A DNA stretch of 64,000 nucleotides, from NCBI GenBank assembly GCA_004565275.1, contig SDOX01000121.1, positions 401,800-465,799 on the forward strand. The letters run 5' to 3'. This DNA is from Nannochloropsis salina CCMP1776. Lineage: Eukaryota; Sar; Eustigmatophyceae; Eustigmatales; Monodopsidaceae. Below the pieces are notes generated by a model. It ran no database searches. It saw nothing but the letters and a program-made list of their open reading frames with translations, and was not told the origin of the DNA. Shown in pieces: positions 11,173 to 23,128 of this stretch (position 1 is the stretch's first letter; each line of letters begins with the position of its first letter). Both the position numbers and the translations under genes were made by a program.

Positions 11173-12317
11173 TGCTATGGGGCTGTCAATTGGGGGGTAC
11201 AGAATAAAAGATGCACAAACTTATTGTTCAAAGTAAAGTGGTAACTTCCATTCTTTACGCCCACACTAGAAGAATCCCTACCTCTTTATCTCGTGTTAGC
11301 AGTAGCAAAATCGTGTTTAGCACTTGACATCCTCAACCTGTCGTGTGCAGCCCGGCATGGTCAGTCCTGCCAGTGGACATGGCCCATTAGGCACTGACGT
11401 ATCCTCCCCCCCTCCAGAGGATAGCCGGTTGAAAAAGTGTGTCGTCGCGGCAAGCAAGGACCAAAAGACGAGGTTTCAGTGAGCATTCGCTCTGCCTTTG
11501 AAATGCTCTGTTTGCATAACAGCAATTTTGTAAAGCGGCCATTTCAGAGGTCTGTGTGTTGATAACCTCCCCCGCCCTGGCGAGATCGCCGCAATCGTCT
11601 GCGGACCCATTCCATCGTAAAACGTGGACCCATTTCACCGTAAAACAAAAAGGAGAAACGTAAATGTACGGTGAGTAAACCGGCAAGCTGAAGTCAGCCA
11701 ACTACCTTACCGTGCGCGAAGTTCGGGGACAAATCCGTGGGATGGTGCGGGAACGTTAAAAAGGAGATGTGTAATGTAATCCTAACCCTAGCGGATCGAA
11801 GTCCGATTAGCAGACGAAGAGATAAACATAAACCTTCGGTGGAGTAGAGAAATGTCCTCCGCGCTTTTCTCTGCGCTCGATGACGGTGTTTGTGTGCCTC
11901 AAAGATATTTACTTGCCGAAGCTACATTGTTGTAAATAACGGTTATGGCAAAGGGTGATATAGGCGTGCCGGTTGCGGAGACACAGATGAGTCAACAAGT
12001 TGTTACTGTCCACCCAAAAAAAAGCAGACTCACATCGCATACCGTCACATCGAAAATTTATGCTATTTAATTACTTCTGTTATTACTCCTGAGAGAAAAA
12101 AATAAAATACAATCATTCAGCTTTCTTTTTCCGCAAGGAAGCACTACAAGCCCAACAAGTGGTAGCGAGCTTTGAGTGTCACACCGTATGCACCCTTTCG
12201 CTTGAATAACACTCACTCGACTTTCACTCAATAACGAATCTTGCCTAATCATCCTTCAACTCACATACCACGCTACTTTTCCATAATAATAAATGTCCTC
12301 GCGTTAAATAATTCCCT
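11173..12317. other. Gap between metalloprotease 3' end and arylsulfatase 5' end
   Basis: Both neighbours are on the minus strand, so the right part should hold the metalloprotease 3' UTR and the left part the arylsulfatase promoter. The 104-codon minus-strand frame at 11387-11701 has no recognisable domain. A two-copy 23-base tandem repeat lies at 11603-11648, and a short telomere-like CCTAACCCTA at 11781-11790. Confidence 0.6.
11603..11648. repeat. Two-copy 23-bp tandem repeat
   Basis: Copies 11603-11625 and 11626-11648 share GGACCCATT and CGTAAAAC and differ at a few positions. It lies about 430 bases upstream of the arylsulfatase start. A regulatory role is possible, and simple slippage is equally likely. 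Confidence 0.8.
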
Positions 12318-15300
12318 TTATGTCGTGCTGCTCTGGACTCGAAGTGTGCTGCGTGGTCTCTGGCGGCGAAGGATATATATGCTCAAGAAGACTAAATTTA
12401 TGGCAGCAAAAAGCACCCCAATCCCCGGAGCAACATACTTCCAGGGCCTCAATACTTTCCGTAGAGCTCGTTCAGTGTCATGTCCTTCAATTGAAATACT
12501 TCCATCTTCATGCGCTTTCATATCAGATTTATTTGTAGGAGACAAAAGCTTAGCTACAGATTTGGTGTCATTTTTTGTGAGAAGTTCCACTGTAGGCAGA
12601 GTGACTTCATCCAGCTTTATAAGTTGCGCATCTATGGCCTGATGGAGCAGGGAATCGGGATCTGTCCATTGGCTGACAAAACCCAACGCTGCCTCCAACG
12701 CCGGGGTTTCGGTCGACTCAGCATTCGCGCGAATGATGGTGACGACACGATATTGCGTAAGACCACGAGACGCGACGTCCCGCACGGGATTCATGTCTAC
12801 CCCCAGACGAGACGGGTCCACGCCTAACACGATCGCCACGAAAGCCAACAAGATGTCGCGTATCGTGTTCAAGGGGATGCCTAGATCGATCTGGAAGATG
12901 GAGAAAGCGAGTTGCACCGACGGATTCTCGATAACGAAGTCCGTGCTTCGGGCTTCTTGCTTGTTGCCGGCCTTTGCGGCTGCCACGACCACCCTGTAAT
13001 GCTTTCCAGCAGACGGAAGCTCATAGGTCGAAACAGGAAGCTTCATGATGGTAAATTCGTCGGTCGAGGGCACTGGTGCAGTAGGATCAACGATGTGGTG
13101 GACCAGTTTGAACGTCGCTGACACAGGCTGGCACTGTCCCCCGGCCACCCAGAGGCCGTCTTCGTCCACTTTCGTTGCGCACATCTCACTGGTCAGATCG
13201 TAACTCAGGACGCATCCGGTGTAATGGATCCCGGCTGCATTTCTCCAAGGCACGCAATCTTGCCCAGTGACCGTGACGCGATCCGCAGTGCCTGAATAGA
13301 GGGATACAACGACCGGGAAGGGGATGCCCGCGGCCGCCCACGAGACGCGGTAGGGCAGCCCTTTCACAAGGGAGGCAGCGGGCACCGCCACGTCGAAGAC
13401 GCCCTGCGCCTGGAAGTAGACGAAGGGAGCCGACTGGGCACGCGCGCCTCCTGGGGTTGAGAGGACGACATAGGCGTCATCGACAGGGTCTTGCGGGGGA
13501 GCCGGCGCGATGAAATGGAACGTGCCCGAGGTAGGCGCCGTGTCGGTAATGTTGGCCAGGACACCAAGCTTGTCGCTGTAGACTTGGACGTGGACCGGCT
13601 CCGAGAGGCCTTCGGATTTGTATGTCAGGGCGATAAGATCTCCCTCGCTCCAGACCTCGGGCAGGGGGGGGTCCGGAACCAGGACTAGAGAGGCCTCGAC
13701 TGAAAGGGGGTCTACGATGGTGAAGGAGACCGTGGGCGTGGCGAGCCCGCTGCGAGCACCCCTCAACGAGAGCTCGTACTCGCCGACAGCCCATGGATCG
13801 AGAGGAATGTCCCACTGGAATAGGCCCGTGTTTTCCACCGTCCCCAAGGCAGAGACCGTCGCCGACGTGAGATTGTTGAGGAGGATGACCACCCCCGGAA
13901 TCAAAATGCCGGTCCACATGACGGCCATTTGGCTCCCGCGGGGGAATGCAGCCCCCTCCGACGGCGAAGTAAGGGAAAGAGCCATGAAGGTCTGATCGTT
14001 GGCCAGGTCGCTGTGCTCGAAGCTGCCGATGGAAAAGGGCGTTGGGAAGATGTGGTAGAGGGACGGGTAGAGGTTCGAGACCGCCACCAGGAAGCAGGAA
14101 AAGCAGTCCGAGGGGGGAGCGGCGAAAGGCACCGAGTAATTGAAGGTGCCCTCCGAGACCTGTGCATCGGTGGTGACGACGAAAACGACGGCGCTGTTCT
14201 CGTCCTGGACCTCTAGAGTAAGCGTGTCGGAGGGGTCTGAGGCTTTAAAGGTGATCCGGGCCTCGCGGCCGCGCACCCACATCGCCCCGTCTTGCCCGTC
14301 GAAAATGCTGGTAATGGTCACATGGGGCTGAGGTACGAAGATCGAGAAAGGGTGTGAGGTGGCATTCATCACCCGGTCCCCCGACGCGGTGGCGTCAAAG
14401 ACCTGGACCTGATAGCCAGATCCAGCGGTTGCGTGCGAGCCGTTGGCGAGCAGGCCAACCTCCCACATGTAGAGATTGTCGTCCGTCCCGGCGTGCACCA
14501 GGGCACTAAGTCCCGTCAGGGGCTGCACAAGGTAGATGGAGGCGACGGTTAGTTCCGCGGGAGAGCTCCACATGATCTTACTGATTTTCCCGGACTCGAG
14601 CTTCTCGTCCAGATTCGGCGCGAGCACGGTAACCACGCCCTCTGGAGCAGCTTCGTGAAGACGGAAAACAGGCCCGCGGACCGTGACGTTGGGCTTGGAG
14701 GATGGGGAGTAGTGGAGCTGGACAAAGGCAAGGCCGGTGGGCAGATTTGAGGACGGGACCCAGCGGAAGACGCCCGTGTTGGGCTGGGAGCCGAAGGAGA
14801 TGACCTCTTCCTCCGTGTCCGCGGCCATGATGGAGATCGCCACGTTGGTGAGGGCCCCGCTCGTGTGCGTGGTCCAGGTGATTTTGCTCTCTTCCCCTTC
14901 AAAGACGACGGCGTCCTGGACGGGCGCCGTGACCACTACTGTGGTCTGGTCTTGGATGTCGAAGATCTCGGACTCGTCCTCCAGGACGGGGGAGCCGTCG
15001 ACCGGGTGGGCGACCACCGTGACGGTGTATTTGGCGCTGGGCTTTGCCTTCACGATCCACTGGTGCGTACCGTTGAAACCACCCGCTGGGGCCCCTGTGA
15101 GTATGGCCGTCCCATCCGAGAGCAGGATATCGACCTCTCCCACTTCCACGTTCGAAGTCCAGCGAATCAAAGCGACGGCTCCGTTGTAGAAGGTTTCGCC
15201 CACGCCGGGATTGGCGATGGTCACTCTGGGTCCGCTCTCGGCACCTGCTTTCCCTGATCCCTCTTGCAGGGAGCGGTGCCAAAGGTCATCGTCTTCCTCG

Positions 15301-17883
15301 AAGCCCAAGCCATGCGTCTCCTCCAGCAGCTCATGGCGGACGACCTCGGCCAGGCTGGGCACTCGAGACGGAGCCCGACTCGGCGACCGCATGGAAAGCG
15401 AAGGCAGTGAGGCTGAGCGGGAGCGTCCCTCGCGTCGCCCGAGGAGGCTGGGGGAAGATCCGCCGAGTCCCCTAACGACAGAACGAGGAGGCCACTGAAA
15501 CGGTCCCGGCCTCTGCGTCGGGGCGCGGGTGGGGCGGCGAGTGGGCTGGCGGGCGGGTCGGCGAGTGGGAGCTCTGGTGGGTATGCGGGTGGGAGAAGGA
15601 CGAGGAGGTTTGGTGGGGTTGCGCGAGGGCGCGCGGGACGGGGCGCGGGTCGGCGAAGGCTTGGGAGACGGGCCAGGGGCGGCCCGTCGGACGCATTCAC
15701 CTTTCGAGCAGACCCTGTTCAATGCTTTGTTGCAGAAGGCTCCATTGGGCATGTCGAAGCCCGACATCTGGAAATTTTTGTCTGTGTTGCTGCAGGCTCC
15801 GCCCTCGAACCGCACGTGCTCTTTACAGGCGTTCTCCGGCGGCGCATTGCACCCCTGCAAATTGCTGTAGGCGGCGGCCAGCCGGTTGAATCTGCAGTAC
15901 CCGTTGTAGCAGTAGCCTGTTTCCGGGCCCCCGGGTACATTGCATCCTGTGGTCGTGGGCAAGAACTTGCAGTCCGCGGTGCAGCAGGCGGGGTCCAGGC
16001 CCGGGGTGCACATGGCTTCTCTCGCCAACTTGCAGGTTTTAAGGTCGCAGCAGCCGGAGGTATCGTCGCATTCCTCGCCGGGCTCCAAGACCCCGTTGCC
16101 ACACTCGGGGGTCAACACGTCGTAGCAGACGCCTTTCACCGAGGTCACGTGGTTGCAAACCTCCGTGGGGTTGTTCCCCTCAAGGCTGTATTCCTTCTCG
16201 GTGACAGGATCGTAGCTCATCACCCCCCCGGTATTCATAGAGTGGTAGGCGCCCATATTGTGCCCGAGCTCGTGCGCCATGGTCATGAAGGTCGCCTCGT
16301 TCTGCAAGCCCGTCCAACCTACGCCGATGTTGTTCGTCGAGCACGTAGCACCGATGTAGGCCAATCCCACCGTCCCGGGGGCTGGGAAGCAGTTGGTGAG
16401 CAAGTGCCAGACCGCGTACCGCCTGGAGGGGGGCAGGCGGCTCCTCCAGGCACCGAAGCTGTCCAAGAGGTCCTGGTAGTCCGAGTCGTCCCTGGAGGAC
16501 CGTGACATGGGGCACCCGTTCTGGCGTCTGCTCGCACCTGTCAAGGCCTCCGGGTCCCGCGGCTCCTGGTTCCAATCGTCCCCGCCCGGCGCTGTCCGGA
16601 CAAGCGTCTCCCCAAGGGTGAGAAAGACGTTGCCCATGTCCACGTAAAGAAAGTTGACGATGTTCATCTGGTTCTGGATGTCGGCGTTCACGCGCTGGAC
16701 GGCTGCCCTGACGTTCCTGGTGGTGCTGCCCAGCCCCGTCAGACGCTTTGTGAATCCCGCGTCCGCCGCGATGCCGACAGGGGCGCGGTACATAATGGAG
16801 GGGCAGCCGGTCATCAGCCCGTAAGGGGAGTTGGAATTGGCGAGGGCGTTCATAAAGATGGAGGTGAGTGTTCCCAGGGCGCGCGCGTCGTTAGCAGTAC
16901 TGGCGTTTCGAGTGGATGGGCCGTGCTCGGCGCTACCGACACCAGAAAATGGCATCTCTGGCACTGTTTCCCGCGGGTCCGGGCGCATGATGTGGTGCCC
17001 GAGCCACTGCGACAGAAGCTCTCGGTCATGCTCGCTGTGGTCCATGTCCTGCAAATGAAAGGCCAGCATTTTCCCGCCTTTTTCGCTCGCACGCTGGGCA
17101 ACGGAGGGAATCGTCCTTTCGTACTGATGCGCCGGCACGAGCATGCTCACCTGTCCGTGGATTTTGTCCAACCACATGGCCTGAATGACGTCGTGGTCGT
17201 GGACCGTTGCGCGGATCCAGCCCCCGTCCAAGAACCTGCCCCTGTAGGAAACGGCTTGCGGCCTCTCCACCACCTCATCCCCGTCTTCCAAGGTGTAGCG
17301 AGTGACCGCGCCTGCGTCGAAAAGAGCATCGTGGAGGTGAAGTTCCGCGTCGTGCGACCTTCCGAACGCCTCGAAATGCAACGAAAGCCGACGACCGTAG
17401 GGCGCTTCCAGCTCTGCGTCAGCTTCATCTTCTACTTCGTGGAGCAAACGACGCTTACCCACCCTCTGGCCTGGTGCGGCTTGCGGCTCAGGCAGAGATC
17501 TCAAATCTACATACGGCACAGGCTCAGCAGATAGCAGGTGTCGATGCGGAGTGGTGCCATCTAGGAGAGGGAGGGAAGGAAGCAGAGAAGGGTAAGCAAG
17601 CAAATCTTTTTCGCGCAAGACTGGAGCTCACGTAATGCTGCAGACTGGCATATACAACGTTAAATTATGGATACAGAAGATATTTGTTCATGATCATTCA
17701 AATGTGCAGCTTGTGGGCTTGCAGCGTAGTGATCAGGTGTACGATTGTGAGGTAGGATGAATAAATCTATGGGCGTCGCCTTGTTTATGAGCTGAAATAC
17801 AGCACATGATTATTTTAACGTGCCAGCAGCAGCAAGATATAGTAGCATCCAAACTCGATCACTGGGCATGAAACGTTTGGCAT
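12318..17883 (-). CDS. Large cell-surface ADAM-like zinc metalloprotease with Kre9/KNH-like repeats and C-terminal membrane anchor
   Basis: The main frame runs from 17618 to 12318 and opens at a TTG, so an upstream exon is expected. I propose exon 1 at 17883-17820 and exon 2 from 17560. The phases fit (C plus AT makes His), and exon 1 supplies a hydrophobic leader ending YYILLLLAH; total 1768 aa. Order in the main frame: prodomain-like N-terminus; catalytic domain with HELGHNMGAYH (zinc-binding HExxHxxGxxH, about residue 450) and Met-turn GGVMSY; disintegrin/cysteine-rich region at about 505-650; a Pro-Thr-Arg hinge (PTRAPS-type repeats, about 655-725); about five Kre9/KNH-type beta domains (about 795-1400); then a membrane helix near the end with a basic tail. 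The metzincin part resembles reprolysin/ADAM proteases. The layout suggests a tethered wall or matrix protease. The exon 1 donor, GTTAAA, is weak, so the start is less certain than the rest. Confidence 0.85.
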
Positions 17884-20164
17884 ACTTTGAGACTCCGGAA
17901 AAGGCAAAAGGGTAAACGCCGATGGGAGGGATTTGTCCCCCAGCACAATCGCTTTGTTTGTTTTGAAAATGTGATATACACAAAATGGCTGCGAGCTACC
18001 CTACGCGAGAGATTCACCTTACCATGTTTATGCGTGCGACCTTGGTGGCCTGGGTGTGCATGCGCGACAAAGGCACATGGCCCAGCATTGATATGAAGGC
18101 CGACAAGCACCATCGCGGTGGCGGCAATGCCGATACCTCGAAGCTTGATCTGCAAAACCATTTCTACTTCAGAGACCAAAATTTCCCCTGTACATGTACA
18201 AGATTGCCGGATGTGTGATAAAGTGCCGTGAGTTTTTCAATGTTTGGCGACCGTCTGGGGTTGGCAAATGTTTGAAACTCCGCCCTCGCCAGGCACTGTC
18301 ATACTCGCGCTCCCGCCGTGGGAGCCTGCTGGAGGGGAGATCCCGCCTGAGAGGAATCTCTCTCCGGCGACTTGGAAGGTTCGACAGCGCGGTATTGACG
18401 GGCAGGTTTGATAGAAGCCTAGGTTTCTGCAATGATTGATACGATCTGCTGGATCTCGTGGGGAGCAGTCAATAGGCACTTGGCTGAAGTTGCCATACTC
18501 ATGATCATGGGCCGCTGTAACTAACTTACTCTTGAAGAATCGCCCGAGGAGTTTAACCGAGGAAAGGAGAGTTCCAGCGACTGGGGAAATTGAGTTATTT
18601 CCCTCGTTTTGAGTGCGCCATCTAGGTAACATGGTGGGAAGAAAAGGTGCTACTGACAATGTTAATGCCATTGGGATCTGGTGGTGATCAAGAGGCCAAG
18701 GTAAGAGACACTGAGGGAAAGCTCTTGAGAAGTGTTGCATTACATTTTAAACCTACTTCTGCTAGTGAAGGCGACTAAGTTTTTCCATCGTAAATTGAGA
18801 AAGGTACAGACGATCTCCCTAATTCCTCCCCACAACCCACGTCGAATTGTGATAAATTACACCAACATAATGTTTTTAAAATTTCAAATCTTAATTGGTG
18901 CTTTGTTTAGGATCTCTAAAAGAAGTGCATGGACACAAAGCAACCCTAAGTACCCATCTAGCTAAACAAAATATTTACATACCAGCATCAAATAATATTA
19001 AAAGAGGTATAATATTGCGGTACACCTTTTCTAATTCCAGGAAGCGGTACTGCACATGAAAAATGTGCCACCTTGTAACGTGTAGCACGTCTTTTTCTCT
19101 TCGGGTTACAAAGCCATCGAGAGAAGGGCCGTGTGCGCCTTTCCAAACCAACAGCCAGATTCACGGCTTTTATTGGTGCCGTACGTATTTGACAAATATT
19201 TTTCGTTTTTTCGAGAGCTCAGTCGTCAATAACGTGGCGAATTTTGCGAGAATTTCATTGACCTAGGCGCCCCTTCAGAAAAAGCATCACTTAAATTTTC
19301 AATGCGTAAGGAGGTCCGAGAACATGGAAGGGCACGTTAAGCAAACAAGGTATCAGCCATCCTACGAAAAATGTGTCATACAGCATGGTATCCGGAGATA
19401 TGGTCAAAAATGGTCTTCGAAGGCTGACCAGGTGAACCGGCTTCAACTCAACTTTTCGAGCATCCATGGCTGCCCACGCTTCCATGCAAAGCAATTACTT
19501 TGATAATATCTACCCTAAAGGTTCTCATTTTACCATGGAAAAAATAACACACTTCACAATTTTTTAAAGGGTCAGAAGTTCCTCTGATATTGCATTTTAC
19601 ATGACAGTGTACTCCTAGTTGTACGCATTCAATTTATGGGACGAACCTCACCATTTTTTTTTTTCACAGAGGAAACTGATTTCTATCGATTTTTAAACCG
19701 AAGGAGGTTGAAGCACGAGATATGTACTCTAGCACGCCAATACTTTTTAACTTATTTTTACAAGGCCTTTTTGATTGCTGCTCGTGCCGTCCAAGGTTTT
19801 TGCCATGAACCACCAAAGCAAGCCCAATGCTAAGTTTTGTTTTTGTCGTAAGGTCGAGTATAGCTAGATGCTCTTAAAATTCAATCTGTGCCGGGCCGCC
19901 ATCAAAGTATGGATCTTCTTTCGACAAGTAGCGCTCAACCTCCTTTCTCCTTCGTATATTTGGATCCTTCTAGTGGCCGTGCCAGCGAGCCTCGCTTTAT
20001 GGTGCATTTCGTCTTCTCCTCTGTCAATGTTTGTCGGACATATTTGCCCTTTTAGCATACAGTTGCACTGTCTTGGTACGTCGGCATTTTTCAAGCACTT
20101 TTAATCCACATCCTTCTCCTCATGTGCGCACAAAACAGGCAATGCTGGGAGAGGAGGCCATTTT
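17884..20164. other. 2.3-kb gap with no supported gene
   Basis: A mostly A/T-rich stretch between the metalloprotease 5' end and the cathepsin gene. A 167-codon minus-strand frame at 18237-18740 and a 78-codon hydrophobic plus-strand frame at 19868-20104 have no recognisable domain, and I do not call them genes. A G/C-richer island at 18290-18440 holds several small hairpins, the clearest being GCTCCC-gccgt-GGGAGC at 18310-18326. Promoters for both flanking genes should lie at its ends. Confidence 0.55.
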
Positions 20165-22209
20165 ATGATTTTCTGCCGTCGCCGCTTCTCCTCTCTGCGA
20201 TCGATGCTGCGCCTCCTCACAATATTTATAACACAGTTTATGCTACTGAGTGTTGGGATGCCGCCCCGTAGTGCGGCCTCATCTATTATTGAAGGAGATC
20301 ATGAGGGCGCACTTTTGTGGGAACGGTATGAGAGATACGTGAGGGAATTCAACAAGGTGCGTGAGGAAGGCACTGAGAGCAAGATTCACCGCGTCATTTT
20401 CTTGCTTTTTGTGTGAAAATGCAAAGAGCTGATGTCTGGGGATTGACTTTGTCGTGTCACACTTGTGGTTTTCCATTGTTCCGGTCCCGATATTAACTTA
20501 CGCCCCACTTGAAATAGACTTTCGCGAGCACCCTCGACAAAGAGGCGGCTTTCAGCCACTTTGCTCGCACAGACGCATATCTCCGTGCCTTTTCCTCTCC
20601 CTCCTCTTCTTCCACGCCTCCTTCTGCGCCATCCTTCACGGTCGGACACTCGCATTTCAGTGACTGGAGTCCGGAAGAAATCCAAGCGCATTTCTCGGCC
20701 TCGTCTGTCTCCTGGGCCCTGGCATTCGAATTTCCGTGGCAAAGCCAGCCACGGAACCAAGGAAGAGGAGGTCTGAGGATACAAGAAGAAGGCAGCGCGG
20801 CCGCTTGGCGAGAGCGAGACAGCGCCTTTGTTAGAGACGAGCGAGAGCTCGTGCCCGCCCACACCGCCCTCGATGCTTTTCACGCCGGCCTTGACCCTCC
20901 CGGCACATTGTCGGGGCCCAACACCCGTCCACACCCAGGAGGGACAGGCACAAGTTCCGTGCCCGGGAACGATCCATTGTATTTACTCCGCCTCTTCCCT
21001 CCCTTTTCGCACCTCCTGCCTCCCCCGCGCCCTCCGCCTGCCCTTCCCCCCCACCTCGACTGGAGCCTTCCCTCCCTCAATCCGACGGGCCGCAGCGTCG
21101 TGTCGCCACCCGTCAACCAAGGTCACTGCGGCGGATGTTGGTCGCTGGTCAGCGCGTCCGTGGTGGAATCCGCCGTGGCCATCTCCACCCGCTCCCCCCT
21201 CACCCCTCTCTCGGCGCAGGAGTTGCTGGACTGCGACGTGGCGTGGAACGCAGGCTGTCTGGGGGGAAATCCGATCCAGTCCTACGCCTGGGTGAAGAAG
21301 CACGGGCTGGCACCCGCCCAAGTCTACCCGTACCGCGGGGAGGAACAGGCGTGCGAGGCGCGGAGGCGGGAAGCCGTCTCTGCGATTACGGGCTACCGTG
21401 TGCTACCTGCCTGCGACGAGGCCGGGCTGCTGGAGGCGGTGGCGCGGCAGCCCGTGGCCGTGGGCATCGCGGGTCAGCATCCTTCCTTTTTGTTCTACGC
21501 GGGGGGCATCTACGACGACGAGGCGTGCGGAAGACGGGAGGGCGGGGCCACGGTTTTGAACCACGCCTTGATGGTGGTTGGGTACGGGCGGGACGCGAAG
21601 ACAGGCGTGCCGTACTGGAAGTGTAAGAATTCGTGGGGGCAAGCCTGGGGGGAAGACGGCTTTGTGCGGATCCGGCGGTGGGAGACGGGCCCAGGAACTG
21701 TGGGAAGGGGGGGAGCTCGGGAGGGAGAGGTAGTGCTGTGCGGGGCCACGGGCGCGGGGGTGTGTGGGCTGGCCCTTGCACCCTCCATTCCTTTGGGTGC
21801 CTACGGCGGGAACGCCACGGCCTGGCTGCAGGCACAGAGGATGATGGAGGGGAAGAAGGGCGGTGCCATCGGAGGACAGGAGCCGAAGAAAGGAGAGGAG
21901 GGAAAGGGGAAGAGGGGGACGGGGAGCAAGGGAGAGGCCGGCGGGAGCAAGGGAGCCTCGGGGGCAGACGCGGACGATGACCCCATCGCCTCCTTGCTTT
22001 CAACCAAGGCTAGGCGGGTCGCGGTGGGATTGGTCGCACTTCTGATCCTCTTGCTGGGTCTTCACTATTTCATGCGGCAGCCGGTGTGGGACCCATCCAC
22101 GGCGGGGACGGGGGGAGCCTGGGGGGAGGGGATGAGGAGGCAGGCAGCTCTGGGAGGAAAGCCGACCGATGGGAACGCAGTAGGAGCGTCGCGGTACGGG
22201 TCCGTTTGA
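20165..22209 (+). CDS. Membrane-anchored papain-family (C1A) cysteine protease
   Basis: Two exons, 20165-20356 and 20518-22209, join in phase 0 (FNK to TFAS), giving 627 aa. The second exon has no ATG at its start, and the join completes an I29 prodomain: W-E-R-Y...F-N-K-T-F...F-x-V-G-H-x-x-F-S-D-W-S-P-E-E. Residues 1 to about 38 form a basic-hydrophobic signal peptide. The mature domain has VNQGHCGGCWS (oxyanion Gln and catalytic Cys), LNHALMVVGYG (catalytic His) and CKNSWGQAWGEDGF (catalytic Asn). After the protease domain comes a G/K/E-rich linker and a helix GLVALLILLLGLHYFM near residues 565-580, leaving a short tail of about 45 residues. Soluble cathepsins lack this anchor. It probably works in a vacuole or at the cell surface. 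Confidence 0.9.
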
Positions 22210-22504
22210 AGTGATGCATGGGCATTGCAAGCGGCATGTAAAATAGACATGTAAGATGAACAAATTGAACTCTTTTCCCTGCAAAACCAGAACATAGTCT
22301 GATGCATTATTTGACGTTCCAATTGCGCTCGGGCAGCGGTCGGGAGATTGAGACATGCGCCCACTCTCACCACACCGTAATTTATCACTTTGCTCAAGGT
22401 TTCATTAAAGCTTCCCTCAGTCGGGGTATGTACATTCACACAAAGTGATCACAGATCTCTTCGACTTGATTGCTGTCGGAAGCGCGTGAGAAGACAGTGC
22501 ACGC

Positions 22505-23128
22505 TCACGCGCGGAACTCCCATTTTTGTCGGCAGGCCGGACATGTCTGTTTGTTCGCGTTCTGCTGGCTGTTCAGCCACTGAGAGTTGTTGGGGAAGGA
22601 AGGACAGGTCGATAAAGGCACCGCGTAGAAGTTCTTCATGACGCTCAATATCACAACACATCACGTCCCCCCCATTTTTTTCTTGCGTCAAAAGATTCAA
22701 CCAGCAGTCTCACACTGGTTTTTAAAGTTAATTGAAGCAAATTTAAATTCCTCCCGCTGACGCTCAAATGTCGTCGCCACCATCCGAGGGTTCCTACCTT
22801 CATAATGCAATGCATGTGGAAGGCGTGATTGCAGCGCCCCCACACTGGTGGACAATCATCCCCTGGAATATGACAATCCGGACAGCAGGCTTCGAACGCC
22901 GTGTAACAAATGCCGCAGCGCTCATCATTCACGTCCCATTGCCATGTGGCAACAGCATGCCATCTGCCAGGAACGAGAGGTCGTCCGTATAAGTCAGCGC
23001 AATCACAAAAATTAAACATTTTCTCTAATGTTGATAAATAAAATTAGTTTGACAACCATACATGAGCTTTTCGCAACACCGCGATAATTTGTGGAAGTAA
23101 AGACGCACCTTTTTATCTTCACCTTCAT
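22505..23128 (-). CDS. APC11: Anaphase-promoting complex subunit 11 (RING-H2 ubiquitin ligase subunit)
   Basis: This is the catalytic RING subunit of the APC/C, which passes ubiquitin from E2 to mitotic cyclins and securin. Three coding exons, 23128-23109, 22963-22798 and 22579-22505, join in matching phase to give 86 aa, close to the usual 84-88. Exon 1 is only 20 bases and yields MKVKIKR, and exon 2 begins WHAVATWQWD. The eight metal ligands of the RING-H2 are visible: C-x-x-C (CGIC), CCPDC, C-x-H-x-F-H-x-x-C (CNHAFHMHC) and C-P-A-C. Exon 3 gives WLNSQQ...CPACRQKWEF. Introns are 145 and 218 bases. The frame alone would suggest a wrong start at 23019 (MFNFCD...), which is read-through of intron 1. 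I am very sure of the family. Confidence 0.95.

Noticed and set aside
13477-16575. Several 90-230 codon frames opposite and within the metalloprotease gene
   Set aside because: Shadows in G/C-rich coding sequence; none has motifs while the minus-strand main frame does.
18237-18740. 167-codon minus-strand frame in the large gap
   Set aside because: ATG start but no recognisable fold, mixed composition and overlap with the hairpin island; not enough to call a gene.
19868-20104. 78-codon hydrophobic plus-strand frame
   Set aside because: Hydrophobicity could come from T-rich codons; no motif and no conserved context.
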